Virus record (IMG/VR): IMGVR_UViG_3300049734_000332
Span: 1-44,747 of that record
Source: a virus
Strand: one strand, 5' to 3'
DNA: 44,747 nt
The translations under genes were made by a program, and so were the position numbers. Of this stretch, positions 23,742 through 29,992 are shown one piece after another (the stretch's first letter is position 1; the number at the start of each line of letters is the position of its first letter). The notes under the pieces are model-generated. The model saw nothing but the letters and a program-made list of their open reading frames with translations. It was not told the origin of the DNA and did no database searches.

Positions 23742-24121
23742 GGCCGGGGTGGGATGGCGAGGATCTGTTCAACGATCCGGTTGTGGCTGGCCCACAGCTG
23801 GGCGTGACGTCCGCACATCGGTTTGTTGTTCACGTGGGTGAACACGGGGGCGCCGCACACGCCTCCGCCGATGGGGGCTTGGCAGACGCGGCCGTCTCGG
23901 CTCCGTTCTCGCCACATGTCCCGTGACTGTTCCAGCCTCGCCACCTTTCGTTTGAGGGCCGACAGCTCGCGTTCACGTGACCGGTGTTTTTCTTTCCACG
24001 ACTGCCGCGAGCTGCGTACCCGTCGGTTGTCGTCGTTCAACCGTTTGCGCTGCTGCTCAAGTTTGATCACGCGGACGGACAGCCGGTTGATACGAAGCGT
24101 GATCGCTTCCGCCGCGGTCAT
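23738..24121 (-). CDS. Coiled-coil protein with zinc-ribbon-like C-terminus
   Basis: ATG start (ATGA overlap), 127 residues. Residues 1-80 are a highly charged coiled coil (RLSVRVIKLEQQRKRLNDDN, RSRERELSALKRKVARLEQS). Residues about 87-115 contain CQAPIGGGVCGAPVFTHVNN, then KPMCGRHAQLW, with three Cys and nearby His able to coordinate zinc. The end is helical (HNRIVEQILAI). It sits between the methylase and a Cys-containing small protein in the early block. Nucleic-acid binding is plausible but the family is not recognised. Confidence 0.5.
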   Translation of the reverse strand: MTAAEAITLRINRLSVRVIKLEQQRKRLNDDNRRVRSSRQSWKEKHRSRERELSALKRKVARLEQSRDMWRERSRDGRVCQAPIGGGVCGAPVFTHVNNKPMCGRHAQLWASHNRIVEQILAIPPRP

Positions 24122-24405
24122 GGCTCGAGCGCCTGCCTGGTGGCGGCACGGTCGAGCGACCGGAACGGGCCCATCACCGTCCAGTATTCGATCTCGACGG
24201 GGTTGCAGTCCGGGCACGGAGCGACCTCTTCGATGAACTCTTTCGGGTTCGCCCTGATTTGGTGTTCGGTCATCCAGATTGTTTGTTGCGGGGAACGGAG
24301 CCGAACCGTCACGAACCTGTCGCCTCGGCAGGTGGCGCAGTCTGTGAGTTTGGCGTGACGGTTGGTGCCGGGGCGGGCGGGCGTGTCGAAAGCGAAGTCG
24401 TTCAT
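24118..24405 (-). CDS. Small early protein with two Cys pairs
   Basis: ATG start behind AGGAGAGCCTGACC, 95 residues. KLTDCATCRGDRFVTVR near residue 20 and EVAPCPDCNPVEIEYW near residue 63 give two CxxC pairs, separated by TIWMTEHQIRANPKEF. This suits a small zinc-binding protein. It overlaps the downstream gene by ATGA and lies 2 bp from the winged-helix gene. No known family is assigned. Confidence 0.5.
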   Translation of the reverse strand: MNDFAFDTPARPGTNRHAKLTDCATCRGDRFVTVRLRSPQQTIWMTEHQIRANPKEFIEEVAPCPDCNPVEIEYWTVMGPFRSLDRAATRQALEP

Positions 24406-24407
24406 GG

Positions 24408-25046
24408 TCAGGCTCTCCTGAGTGGTTTCCGTGCCAGGGTGTCCCAGTGCTTCTCCAGCGCCGGCGCGGTGAGGGTGGCGCTGTCGAAGTGGAGGGGCCA
24501 GCGTTTCGCGCGGCGGATGATCTCGTCTGGTGTGGCCCCGGCCTGGCGGAGGCTGAAGCAGACTTTGCCGCGCAGCGTTTGGGCGCTGCGGGTGGTGGGT
24601 TCTCCGAACAGGGTGTTGAGGGTGTCCCACACGTCGTTCCTTGGCCGTTGGCTTTTGCCGTTCTGCGGCGCAGCCGCAAGAGGTTTTGGTTCAAGGTCTA
24701 CTTCTGGTTCATGTGCGGCACCTCGTGCCGCTGGACTACCGGCATCTGGTGCCGCTGGTTCTGCATGAACTGCCACTGGTGGAAACACGTAGTCATACCC
24801 CCGGAGCGTGCCGTCCTCGGACCTGCGGCGCCTACGCTGAATCAGCCGCGCTTCGTCGCAGAGATAGTCGATCGCCATTCGCACAGCACGTTCAGAGAGG
24901 TTGCAATCCTGCGCCACGGTCTTGATGTACGGGCGGCAGCACAGCGTGTCTTTGTTGCACCGGTCAGCGAGCGCCACGAGAACGAGCTTGCGGGTGCCGG
25001 TGCCGACGTTCTGCGCGAACGCCCACGTCACATGCGCGACGCTCAT
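24408..25046 (-). CDS. Winged-helix replication-initiator-like protein
   Basis: The ATG at 25046 with GGAGAG upstream gives 212 residues. Residues 1-75 are a helix-turn-helix/winged-helix domain of the type that begins phage replisome organisers: SVAHVTWAFAQNVGTGTRKL, ALADRCNKDTLCCRPYIKTV, AQDCNLSERAVRMAIDYLCD, ARLIQRRRRRSEDGTLRGYD. A Pro/Ala linker (residues 80-120) leads to a C-terminal helical part (DVWDTLNTLFGEPTTRSAQT, AGATPDEIIRRAKRWPLHFD). It probably binds the origin or recruits host replication proteins, as no phage polymerase or helicase is encoded. It has its own putative promoter just upstream. Confidence 0.6.
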   Translation of the reverse strand: MSVAHVTWAFAQNVGTGTRKLVLVALADRCNKDTLCCRPYIKTVAQDCNLSERAVRMAIDYLCDEARLIQRRRRRSEDGTLRGYDYVFPPVAVHAEPAAPDAGSPAARGAAHEPEVDLEPKPLAAAPQNGKSQRPRNDVWDTLNTLFGEPTTRSAQTLRGKVCFSLRQAGATPDEIIRRAKRWPLHFDSATLTAPALEKHWDTLARKPLRRA

Positions 25047-25082
25047 CGTGTTATGCTCTCTCCAGCGCTCATCTCTGTGCGT

Positions 25083-25112
25083 AGCGTACCGCGACATGCG
25101 GGACGCCTTCAA
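25083..25112 (-). promoter_or_regulatory. Putative leftward promoter for the winged-helix gene
   Basis: On the - strand TTGAAG (25112-25107) and TACGCT (25088-25083) are separated by 18 bp, with the start codon 37 bp further on. TACGCT resembles the TACNCT -10 boxes seen at 39359 and 42710. It lies in the 175-bp gap between two early genes, one of the few sizeable gaps in the block. Confidence 0.45.
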
Positions 25113-25140
25113 GACCCACCCTCTCCCTCGGTGGGTCTTG
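25110..25140. terminator. Strong 11-bp hairpin (intergenic)
   Basis: CAAGACCCACC (25110-25120) and GGTGGGTCTTG (25130-25140) form a perfect 11-bp stem with a 9-base loop. On the + strand it is followed by TTGTTAG, fitting a terminator for antisense rightward transcription. On the - strand there is no T-run, so it may instead act as a processing or attenuation element between the genes at 25222 and 24408. The remaining gap 25141-25221 shows nothing I recognise. Confidence 0.55.
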
Positions 25141-25221
25141 TTGTTAGCGGGGCGCACGGGATCACCACGACATGAAAGTGGCAGCGCCCGTTATGACCGG
25201 ATCGTCCACGCCCCGCCAACC

Positions 25222-26115
25222 CTATGACGCGTCCGTGTCGAGCCGCTGCTGAAGCTGCGCGTCAAGCTCGTCCTGCACGTCCTGCGGAACAGCCAACTCT
25301 TGGCCGTCCAGCACTTTCGCGAACGCGGCGCGAATGTCATTGGTTGACGGTGGCGGCAGGTCCGACGGCTCGAACGTGTCGCGCAGATGGACGGCTGCGC
25401 CGGCGACAACCTGGAACAGCGCGTCCCTGTCCGCTTTCGCCAGTGACTTGGTGTCCGTGGACTCCGGGAACAACAGCCTGCGTGCCGAGTCAGCGAACGC
25501 CATGAACAGATCATGGGTGCCTTGGTCGTAGGCTGAGACGGCCTCTGTGATCTTCGCCCATGACCGGGGCACAGGGAACCCCTTCGGCCCCTCGACGCGC
25601 TTCTGGGGCTGCTCAGCGGCCTCTCGGGGCATTTCCTCGGCGGGGGTGGGATCGAACCCCGCCAACGTGACCACGAAGCCGAGTGGTTGGCGTAGCGCCT
25701 TCGATGTGGCACGGGTTTGTGCCATCGAGCGCAACGCGTAGTCGTCGCGGCTCGCCCACGTCCGTTCGGTGCGGAGGCACTCGGCCTCAGCCGCACCCAC
25801 GACCTGGCCCGCGAGGGTGCGTGCCTCCACCCTGGCTTCCCATCCGTCCGCGACCTGGCGTGTCCACTCGCACACCGGGAACACCCCGAGCATGGTGCCC
25901 AATAGCGTCCACCCCTCGACGCGCACATGCTCCCGGCCCTGAATGCTGACCGTCAGCTTCCGGTCAACCAGCACGTTTTTGAGTGTGTCCGCGAGGTCGG
26001 TGGCCCTGCGGATGATCTCCGCAGGGTCCTCCGTCCGAAACAGGTTGCCGGCGCTGACAGGCTCGAGTTCCTGCCCGACGGATTCCATGTCGATGATCTC
26101 CAGGTCCTCGGTCAT
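25222..26115 (-). CDS. Putative phage recombination protein (single-strand annealing type)
   Basis: ATG start (ATGA overlap), 297 residues. The central part (residues 70-165) has HVRVEGWTLLGTMLGVFPVC, then DGWEARVEARTLAGQVVGAA, ERTWASRDDYALRSMAQTRA, SKALRQPLGFVVTLAGFDPTP and AEEMP. A beta-rich core followed by an 'ALRSMAQTRA-x-SKALR' helix resembles the pattern of Erf/Rad52-like annealing proteins in actinophage early operons. The C-terminal third is charged and helical (TKSLAKADRDALFQVVAGAA, VQDELDAQLQQRLD). It probably acts in phage DNA recombination or replication. Family membership is uncertain; a structural role in nucleoprotein complexes is the alternative. Confidence 0.5.
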   Translation of the reverse strand: MTEDLEIIDMESVGQELEPVSAGNLFRTEDPAEIIRRATDLADTLKNVLVDRKLTVSIQGREHVRVEGWTLLGTMLGVFPVCEWTRQVADGWEARVEARTLAGQVVGAAEAECLRTERTWASRDDYALRSMAQTRATSKALRQPLGFVVTLAGFDPTPAEEMPREAAEQPQKRVEGPKGFPVPRSWAKITEAVSAYDQGTHDLFMAFADSARRLLFPESTDTKSLAKADRDALFQVVAGAAVHLRDTFEPSDLPPPSTNDIRAAFAKVLDGQELAVPQDVQDELDAQLQQRLDTDAS

Positions 26116-26777
26116 GCTGCCCTGCCGTGCGCGTACTTCAAGAGATGGGTTGTCTGCCAACCTCGTTCCGCAGACCAAGCCGCATCCCCAGCCTCAGCCC
26201 AAGCCGCATCCCTAGCCGCAGCCCTAGCCGCAGCCCAAGCCGCATCCCTAGCCGCATCCCTAGCCGCAGCCCAAGACGCAGCCCAAGCCGCATCCCTAGC
26301 CGCAGCCCAAGACGCATCCCTAGCCGCATCCCCAGCCGCAGCCCTAGCCGCAGCCCAAGCCGCAGCCCAAGCCGCAGTCGAAATCTGTCCGTTGGCGGAC
26401 AGGCGGCACGCCTCGATTGCCCTTCTCGGTCTGTCGTCGTCCGGTCTAGCCTTCTCGAACAACGGAAGCACCCGTTCCGCACAGTCCGCCGCGAACAACC
26501 GGGCAAGCCGGTCATCCCACGCCAGTTGCTCCACGATGCGTGCGCGTCGTACTACGATCTTGTTCTCTTCCGCAATCAGTTCCTCGCCATCGACCTCGGC
26601 CACCCACAACGTCGGCCCGATCCATTCGAGGAGGTCTTGTCTGCGGCACAGATGCAAGCCGTTCTGGCACGGCACGAGTTCGCCCGTCACGGTTTTCCAT
26701 GCCCCCTTGCGCCACGCGGCATCGCCGCCGTGACAGGACTTCCTGCCGTTCAGCCACTTGTAATACGTAGCGGTCAC
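26112..26777 (-). CDS. DUF7666-like protein with Ala/Trp-rich repeat tail
   Basis: GTG start (GTGA overlap), 221 residues. Residues 1-130 are a compact domain (YYKWLNGRKSCHGGDAAWRK, CQNGLHLCRRQDLLEWIGPT, LWVAEVDGEELIAEENKIVV) seen in phage and bacterial proteins of unknown function. Residues 134-201 are low-complexity helix built from units such as AAWAAARDA and AARDAAWAA. They are encoded by about seventeen 12-bp DNA repeats. Periodic Trp/Arg on an Ala helix suggests a solenoid or extended helix able to vary in length by slippage. It lies between a recombination-type gene and tiny early genes. Role unknown. Confidence 0.6.
   Translation of the reverse strand: MTATYYKWLNGRKSCHGGDAAWRKGAWKTVTGELVPCQNGLHLCRRQDLLEWIGPTLWVAEVDGEELIAEENKIVVRRARIVEQLAWDDRLARLFAADCAERVLPLFEKARPDDDRPRRAIEACRLSANGQISTAAWAAAWAAARAAAGDAARDASWAAARDAAWAASWAAARDAARDAAWAAARAAARDAAWAEAGDAAWSAERGWQTTHLLKYAHGRAA
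26175..26376. repeat. 12-bp tandem repeat tract (about 17 units)
   Basis: Two interchangeable 12-mers, GCATCCCTAGCC and GCAGCCCAAGCC (with hybrids), repeat in register for about 200 bp. The unit is four codons, so gain or loss keeps the - strand gene in frame. On the - strand the units read as Ala/Trp/Arg/Asp helix. Confidence 0.9.
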
Positions 26778-26959
26778 GCCTTCACCGCCAACGCCTGCCG
26801 CACCAGGTCCCCGAGCTCGTCGCCCTCGGGCCGCTCCGACAGGAACTCCTTGATCGTTGACTTGAGCAGGTTCTGCGGGCGGTCGCGTTTCGACGCGAGC
26901 GCGATCGTCATCGCCAATGAGCCGAGCCAGTAGCTGTCGGTGTTCGGTGTGTTCGTCAT
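26774..26959 (-). CDS. Small early protein
   Basis: ATG start behind AGGGAGACGAC, 61 residues, overlapping neighbours on both sides. It is helical and charged: TDSYWLGSLAMTIALASKRD, then LKSTIKEFLSERPEGDELGD and LVRQALAVKA. No motif is recognised. The ribosome-binding site and coupling support expression. Confidence 0.5.
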   Translation of the reverse strand: MTNTPNTDSYWLGSLAMTIALASKRDRPQNLLKSTIKEFLSERPEGDELGDLVRQALAVKA

Positions 26960-27147
26960 GTCGTCTCCCTCTTGTTGAGTTCGTGTGGGCCGTCGATCTT
27001 GCAGTAATAGCCGTCCGGCAGCGCGTCGTTCACCGCGTCCGCGGCGTCGTTCGTGGAGTCGTCCAGGATGTTCTGCTCGTCCTCGGTGAGAGGAGCGGCG
27101 GTCCCATCCCATTCGACGCGCAGGGTGTAGGTGCGGTATCTAGGCAT
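26956..27147 (-). CDS. Small early protein
   Basis: ATG start (ATGA overlap downstream), 63 residues. It starts PRYRTYTLRVEWDGTAAPLT, a beta hairpin-like stretch, and continues with acidic helix (EDEQNILDDSTNDAADAVND) and YYCKIDGPHELNKRE. Unknown family; typical of the short accessory proteins in actinophage early regions. Confidence 0.5.
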   Translation of the reverse strand: MPRYRTYTLRVEWDGTAAPLTEDEQNILDDSTNDAADAVNDALPDGYYCKIDGPHELNKRETT

Positions 27148-27409
27148 CCCCCACCATCCGCTCGTAGTACGTCGGGTGCTTCGGGTCATCGAGCGCGTAC
27201 GCGTCGGCGCTGTCGTACGACGGCGGCATCGTGGCACGCGCCATTTCGGCTTCGTGCGCCCACGGGCCGATCTCGCGCCGAACCTCCGCGTAGAAGTCCA
27301 GCGCGACCGCGTGGATGTCGAACCGGAGCACGGCCCCGTCGTCGGTGGTCACAATCATGACGATGCGGCCCTCGTCCTCATCGAACGTGATTGAGTCTGC
27401 GGTGATCAT
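27140..27409 (-). CDS. Small early protein, unknown
   Basis: ATG start with AGGGAGAC directly upstream, 89 residues. The N-terminal half is acidic beta strands (DSITFDEDEGRIVMIVTTDD, GAVLRFDIHAVALDFYAEV). The second half has EIGPWAHEAEMARATMPPSY and a KHPTYYERM ending. No catalytic motif recognised. It overlaps both neighbours, in line with one leftward operon. Confidence 0.5.
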   Translation of the reverse strand: MITADSITFDEDEGRIVMIVTTDDGAVLRFDIHAVALDFYAEVRREIGPWAHEAEMARATMPPSYDSADAYALDDPKHPTYYERMVGDA

Positions 27410-27783
27410 GTCTCCCTCTTGGCTTTCGCGAGTGTTCGGCCTGCGTCTGAGACGTTGCGTGCGGACGGCAGCCATGGCTTGAGAATCCACTTCTGTCCGG
27501 TCTCACCTTCGGTGTCCAATACACCTACGGGGCACTCGGTCCATTCTCCTTCCCGGCCGAGCGTGACTAGCGCTACGCCGACGGCTTCTGGTGTGGCGCA
27601 CGTGGCGATCAGGTCTCGTGTTCGTCCCTCGCCACGGCAGTCCTGGCAGCGCAAATTCGTTTGGATGTGCAGCTCCACGTGAGTGACTTTCCCTGTGCCG
27701 CCGCACGCGGTACAATCGCAGAGGCGGTAGATGTGGAACCGCTCGCGCTCATGGTGCGGCTCTGCCGTTACGTTACGGATCAT
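27406..27783 (-). CDS. DnaJ-type zinc-finger protein
   Basis: ATG start (ATGA overlap), 125 residues. CDCTACGGTGKV near residue 22 and CQDCRGEGRTRD near residue 46 are CxxCxGxG repeats as in the DnaJ central zinc domain. The J domain itself is absent. Helical and strand segments follow (PEAVGVALVTLGREG, GQKWILKPWLPSA). It may chaperone or bind nucleic acid, but the role is inferred only from the finger. A copy of the dispersed 14-bp palindrome covers codons 2-7 (IRNVTA), right at the start of the gene. Confidence 0.55.
   Translation of the reverse strand: MIRNVTAEPHHERERFHIYRLCDCTACGGTGKVTHVELHIQTNLRCQDCRGEGRTRDLIATCATPEAVGVALVTLGREGEWTECPVGVLDTEGETGQKWILKPWLPSARNVSDAGRTLAKAKRET
27765..27778. 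repeat. Dispersed palindrome copy (CCGTTACGTTACGG)
   Basis: Matches CCGTTACGTAACGG at 13 of 14 bases and is the exact reverse complement of the copy at 10620. It covers codons 2-7 of the DnaJ-type zinc-finger gene. Confidence 0.6.
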
Positions 27784-27998
27784 AGGGTGTCGTCCTCCCT
27801 CTGTTTCGACCGCACCCACACCCATCGGGTGACGTTGCCTTTTTCGGCGCGGATCGTGTCTCCGAACCTCTGAACGTCCCAGCCGGCGGCTGTGTGTCCC
27901 CATTCTTCGACGCCGATCGCGTCTGCGATTTCTTCGTCTGCCAGGAGCACGCTGCTTACGTGCCGCTCGGTTGTTTCTATAACCAGATGGTTTCTCAT
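27780..27998 (-). CDS. Small early protein, unknown
   Basis: ATG start (ATGA overlap with both neighbours), 72 residues. It begins MRNHLVIETTERHVSSVLLA, followed by DEEIADAIGVEEWGHTAAGW and a beta-rich end (TIRAEKGNVTRWVWVRSKQR). No family recognised. Confidence 0.5.
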   Translation of the reverse strand: MRNHLVIETTERHVSSVLLADEEIADAIGVEEWGHTAAGWDVQRFGDTIRAEKGNVTRWVWVRSKQREDDTL

Positions 27999-28204
27999 TC
28001 GTCGGTGTCCTCGGGCTGGTCCTGGACCCAGTCGCCGCCGCACCCGCACTCTTCGGGTTCGAGCCATCCTTGCCCGTACTCCGACTGAAACAGCACAGTG
28101 ACTCCCTGTGTGTGGTTTGTGCATGCGGGGTTGTCGCACCACACGGTTGTTGTGTGCCGCTCGTACCGTGCGAGCCAGTTGTCGTATCCGGGGAGCTCGG
28201 TCAT
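27995..28204 (-). CDS. Small Cys-rich early protein
   Basis: The ATG at 28204 couples to the HTH gene stop (ATGA); an in-frame ATG at 28231 is possible. 69 residues. TTVWCDNPACTNHTQGVTV near residue 22 and EPEECGCGGDWVQDQ near residue 52 give four to five cysteines positioned to bind zinc. Possibly a small zinc-ribbon protein binding nucleic acid or host factors. Unknown family. Confidence 0.5.
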   Translation of the reverse strand: MTELPGYDNWLARYERHTTTVWCDNPACTNHTQGVTVLFQSEYGQGWLEPEECGCGGDWVQDQPEDTDE

Positions 28205-28383
28205 GGCTTGCGGCTGTTCGTGAGTAGCCATTGCACGGCTTGTTTGGTGATGCCGGCGGCTTTGCCGATTTCGGGCATGGTGTGTCCTGCGTCGCGGGCT
28301 GCTTGGATTGCGTCTCGGTAGGCGTGGTCGGCTGTTTGCCGTCGACTGGCCGCTCGTGCGACCGCTGAAAGTAGTCTGCTCAT
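28201..28383 (-). CDS. Small HTH regulator
   Basis: ATG start with no ribosome-binding site, 60 residues. After a basic N-terminus (SRLLSAVARAASRRQTADHA) the sequence AARDAGHTMPEIGKAAGITK followed by QAVQWLL is a clear helix-turn-helix (Mpe-IGkaaGIT-kqAVqwLL). It has a consensus-like promoter whose -10 box ends six bases before the ATG, predicting leaderless mRNA. It is divergent from the DUF5681-type gene at 28493, with a 24-bp direct repeat in between. This gene order fits an autoregulating repressor or activator of the divergent pair (inference). Confidence 0.65.
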   Translation of the reverse strand: MSRLLSAVARAASRRQTADHAYRDAIQAARDAGHTMPEIGKAAGITKQAVQWLLTNSRKP

Positions 28384-28389
28384 AAGGTG

Positions 28390-28418
28390 AGTAAAGCACA
28401 CTGGACGGCTTGTGTCAA
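28390..28418 (-). promoter_or_regulatory. Leftward promoter of the HTH gene
   Basis: On the - strand TTGACA (28418-28413) and TTTACT (28395-28390) are 17 bp apart. The -35 is a perfect consensus and the ATG follows the -10 by six bases, so transcription would start at or near the start codon. The -35 sits within the palindrome CTTGTGTCAAG (28409-28419), a possible operator. Confidence 0.65.
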
Positions 28419-28428
28419 GTGGGTTTGT

Positions 28429-28478
28429 CTGTTTGTTTGTGTGGGCGGACGGGCCTGTTTGTTTGTCCGGGCGGACGG
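28429..28478. repeat. Two 24-bp direct repeats in the divergent control region
   Basis: Copies at 28429-28452 and 28455-28478 match at 22 of 24 bases. Each reads CTGTTTGTTTGT, two variable bases (GT or CC), then GGGCGGACGG. Their starts are 26 bp apart, about two and a half helical turns. They overlap the -35 box of the rightward promoter and lie just upstream of the leftward one. This is what operator pairs for a cooperative regulator look like. Confidence 0.75.
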
Positions 28479-28486
28479 TGTACCCT
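28459..28486 (+). promoter_or_regulatory. Rightward leaderless promoter of the DUF5681-type gene
   Basis: TTGTTT (28459-28464), a 16-bp spacer and TACCCT (28481-28486), then six bases and the ATG at 28493. No ribosome-binding site precedes that ATG. The -35 box lies inside the second 24-bp direct repeat, so a bound regulator would block it. Confidence 0.5.
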
Positions 28487-28492
28487 GACGCT

Positions 28493-28918
28493 ATGAGCGG
28501 CAACAGGAAGTCAGCTGCGGAACGCCGTGCGGAACGTGCCTCTCAGAACAGAGGCGGAACAGTGGGGAACCTGCGGCCATTTCAGCCGGGCCAGTCTGGG
28601 AATCCTGGGGGCAGGCCGAAGGGCATCGCGAGCGCGGTGAAGGGGAAGGTGTCGGCCGACGAGCTCGCGGATATCTTCCTTTCGGTTGCGCTGGATTCGC
28701 GCGCGAAACCGATGGAACGGATCGCGGCAGCGCGGGAGCTCGCGGATCGTGGGTGGGGTAAGGCGCCGGCGTTCGCTGCGATTGAGGGGCACGATCCGCT
28801 CGAGCTTGATGCGACATTGGAGGCGTTGCAGGGTTTGACGGATGAGCTTAGGGCGCGGCGGGATGCGCGAGAGGCGCCCACCGGGAGCGCCTCTCTACCG
28901 GATGCCGCATCGGGCTAG
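28493..28918 (+). CDS. DUF5681-type protein, small terminase candidate
   Basis: ATG start, 141 residues. The signature PFQPGQSGNPGGRPKG is at about residues 25-40, typical of the DUF5681 N-terminus found in small-terminase-like phage proteins. KGKVSADELADIFLSVALDS, then AKPMERIAAARELADRGWGK and APAFAAIEGHDP follow. The C-terminus is helical and acidic (LDATLEALQGLTDELRARRD). It is the only rightward gene within a 9-kb leftward block and lies 4 kb from the large terminase. If it is the packaging recogniser it would be expressed separately from the packaging operon; a DNA-binding regulator is the alternative. Confidence 0.6.
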   Translation: MSGNRKSAAERRAERASQNRGGTVGNLRPFQPGQSGNPGGRPKGIASAVKGKVSADELADIFLSVALDSRAKPMERIAAARELADRGWGKAPAFAAIEGHDPLELDATLEALQGLTDELRARRDAREAPTGSASLPDAASG

Positions 28919-29136
28919 CGTCCGATTCTGTCTAGTAGCGCGAGGATTGTCGGAGGGTCGAACGTCGCGATGTACTCGGCAAACCGCGACGGCCGGTCAG
29001 GGTCCTCGAAACACTCTGCAACGAGTACCACGTCGCCGACTCTGGTGACGCGTTGCGGGTAGGCGTGTTCCCACTCCCACGCGCTGCCGTTGTCGGCTGC
29101 TTCGGCGACCTTCCGTAGTTCGGATAGGTCAGGCAT
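28915..29136 (-). CDS. Small early protein (ead/Ea22-like type)
   Basis: ATG start, 73 residues, ending in overlap with the convergent DUF5681-type gene. It has the common phage accessory layout: ELRKVAEAADNGSAWEWEHA, a short variable beta part (RVGDVVLVAECFE), then FAEYIATFDPPTILALLDRI. The A-x-YIA-x-x-DP-x-x-x-LALLD ending is typical of this type, for which no firm biochemical function is known. A gene of the same style occurs at 31778 on the other strand. Confidence 0.6.
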   Translation of the reverse strand: MPDLSELRKVAEAADNGSAWEWEHAYPQRVTRVGDVVLVAECFEDPDRPSRFAEYIATFDPPTILALLDRIGR

Positions 29137-29383
29137 CGGTCTCGTCGTCTAGCACGATGGGGTGAAAGTCAACCCATTCGGTGACTGCGGCGCCGGAGAT
29201 CCCGATCTGCCTGTATCCGATCATCCGGTATCCGGTGCGGCCTTCCCTGCGCAGCTGCCGCATAATGTCGACCATCGCGAGCCGCGGCGTCATAGCGTCC
29301 CTGAACGGCGCGCGATACTCTCCGTCTCCGAGCAGCACACCGATCTGCCACCTGAACACTCTCTGTCCCAGTGAATCCCTCAT
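29129..29383 (-). CDS. Small early protein, unknown
   Basis: ATG start behind AGGGAAAGAC, 84 residues. DSLGQRVFRWQIGVLLGDGE, then APFRDAMTPRLAMVDIMRQL, GRTGYRMIGYRQIGISGAAV and EWVDFHPIVLDDETDA. The protein is alternately helical and beta. Unknown family. It overlaps the following gene by 8 bp. Confidence 0.5.
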   Translation of the reverse strand: MRDSLGQRVFRWQIGVLLGDGEYRAPFRDAMTPRLAMVDIMRQLRREGRTGYRMIGYRQIGISGAAVTEWVDFHPIVLDDETDA

Positions 29384-29397
29384 GTCTTTCCCTTCCC

Positions 29398-29616
29398 TTA
29401 GAGCGTGGTTTCGACGCCGTTGTAGCCGTCCCAGAAGCGCCGTTCGACCTTGCATCCGTGCGTTGACTGTTCGGCGCAGATTCGTTCGAACGCGCGCGTG
29501 GCGTCCGTCTGGGATGTGGTCTCGCGAATGGCGGGCATGCCGGCAACGTTCACCTGCCAGTAGGGTTCGTCCCTGTCCGGTAGCGGGAACGTGGCGAGGG
29601 TAACCGTGCGTGCCAT
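29398..29616 (-). CDS. Small early protein, unknown
   Basis: ATG start with AGGGGAAGACGAC upstream, 72 residues. ARTVTLATFPLPDRDEPYWQ, a strand (VNVAGMP), then a helix (DATRAFERICAEQSTHG) and KVERRFWDGYNGVETTL. The mixed beta-helix-beta layout fits a small soluble accessory protein. No family recognised. Confidence 0.5.
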   Translation of the reverse strand: MARTVTLATFPLPDRDEPYWQVNVAGMPAIRETTSQTDATRAFERICAEQSTHGCKVERRFWDGYNGVETTL

Positions 29617-29652
29617 GTCGTCTTCCCCTTCCTATGTCTTGTCGATCATGCG

Positions 29653-29874
29653 CTAGTCAACGATCTCTTGCAGAACGGTTGAATCGTCCCGCACGTTCCA
29701 GCGGCCGACGTTCTGACCGTCCAGGAACGTTGTATCGAACCTGACGTATCCCAGATAGGTGAACGGCTCAGACGCCACGATTCGCGTCCCTGCGCCTCCG
29801 AGGAACAGAACCTGTCCCTTACGGATGGACCGCGCAGGGATCTCAACTGTCCGCGGGATTGTGTTGTACGGCAT
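29653..29874 (-). CDS. Small early protein, beta-rich
   Basis: ATG start, 73 residues; upstream bases are CTAGCT with no clear ribosome-binding site. The sequence is nearly all beta: NTIPRTVEIPARSIRKGQVL, LGGAGTRIVASEPFTYLGYV, RFDTTFLDGQNVGRWNVRDD. It may be a small SH3-like or OB-like barrel. Unknown family. Confidence 0.45.
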   Translation of the reverse strand: MPYNTIPRTVEIPARSIRKGQVLFLGGAGTRIVASEPFTYLGYVRFDTTFLDGQNVGRWNVRDDSTVLQEIVD

Positions 29875-29893
29875 AGCTAGCCTCCGATCGGAC

Positions 29894-29992
29894 CTAGGGT
29901 CGAATGTCGAGTAGTTCGCACACGGCGATCGTGGCGAGCCCTAGCAGCGTGGTCGCGAATCCTGCGATGGCGACAATGTGAATGGTGGTCAT
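29894..29992 (-). CDS. 32-residue membrane peptide
   Basis: ATG start overlapping the upstream stop (ATGA). The sequence is one hydrophobic helix (TTIHIVAIAGFATTLLGLAT, IAV) ending CELLDIRP. Translational coupling supports it. It could insert in the host membrane, as many early phage peptides do. Function unknown. Confidence 0.45.
   Translation of the reverse strand: MTTIHIVAIAGFATTLLGLATIAVCELLDIRP

Noticed and set aside
25645-25670. GGGATCGAACCCC resembles a tRNA T-arm
   Set aside because: The arm pairs at only three of five positions and no cloverleaf follows; it encodes FDPTP of the recombination-type protein.
26175-26376. CRISPR array
   Set aside because: The 12-bp units are contiguous with no spacers and code in frame; no cas genes are present.
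26127-26933. Long + strand frames over the 12-bp repeats (Ser/Pro/Arg repeats)
   Set aside because: They exist only because the repeat lacks stops in all frames; the - strand frame has domain-like sequence and coupled neighbours.
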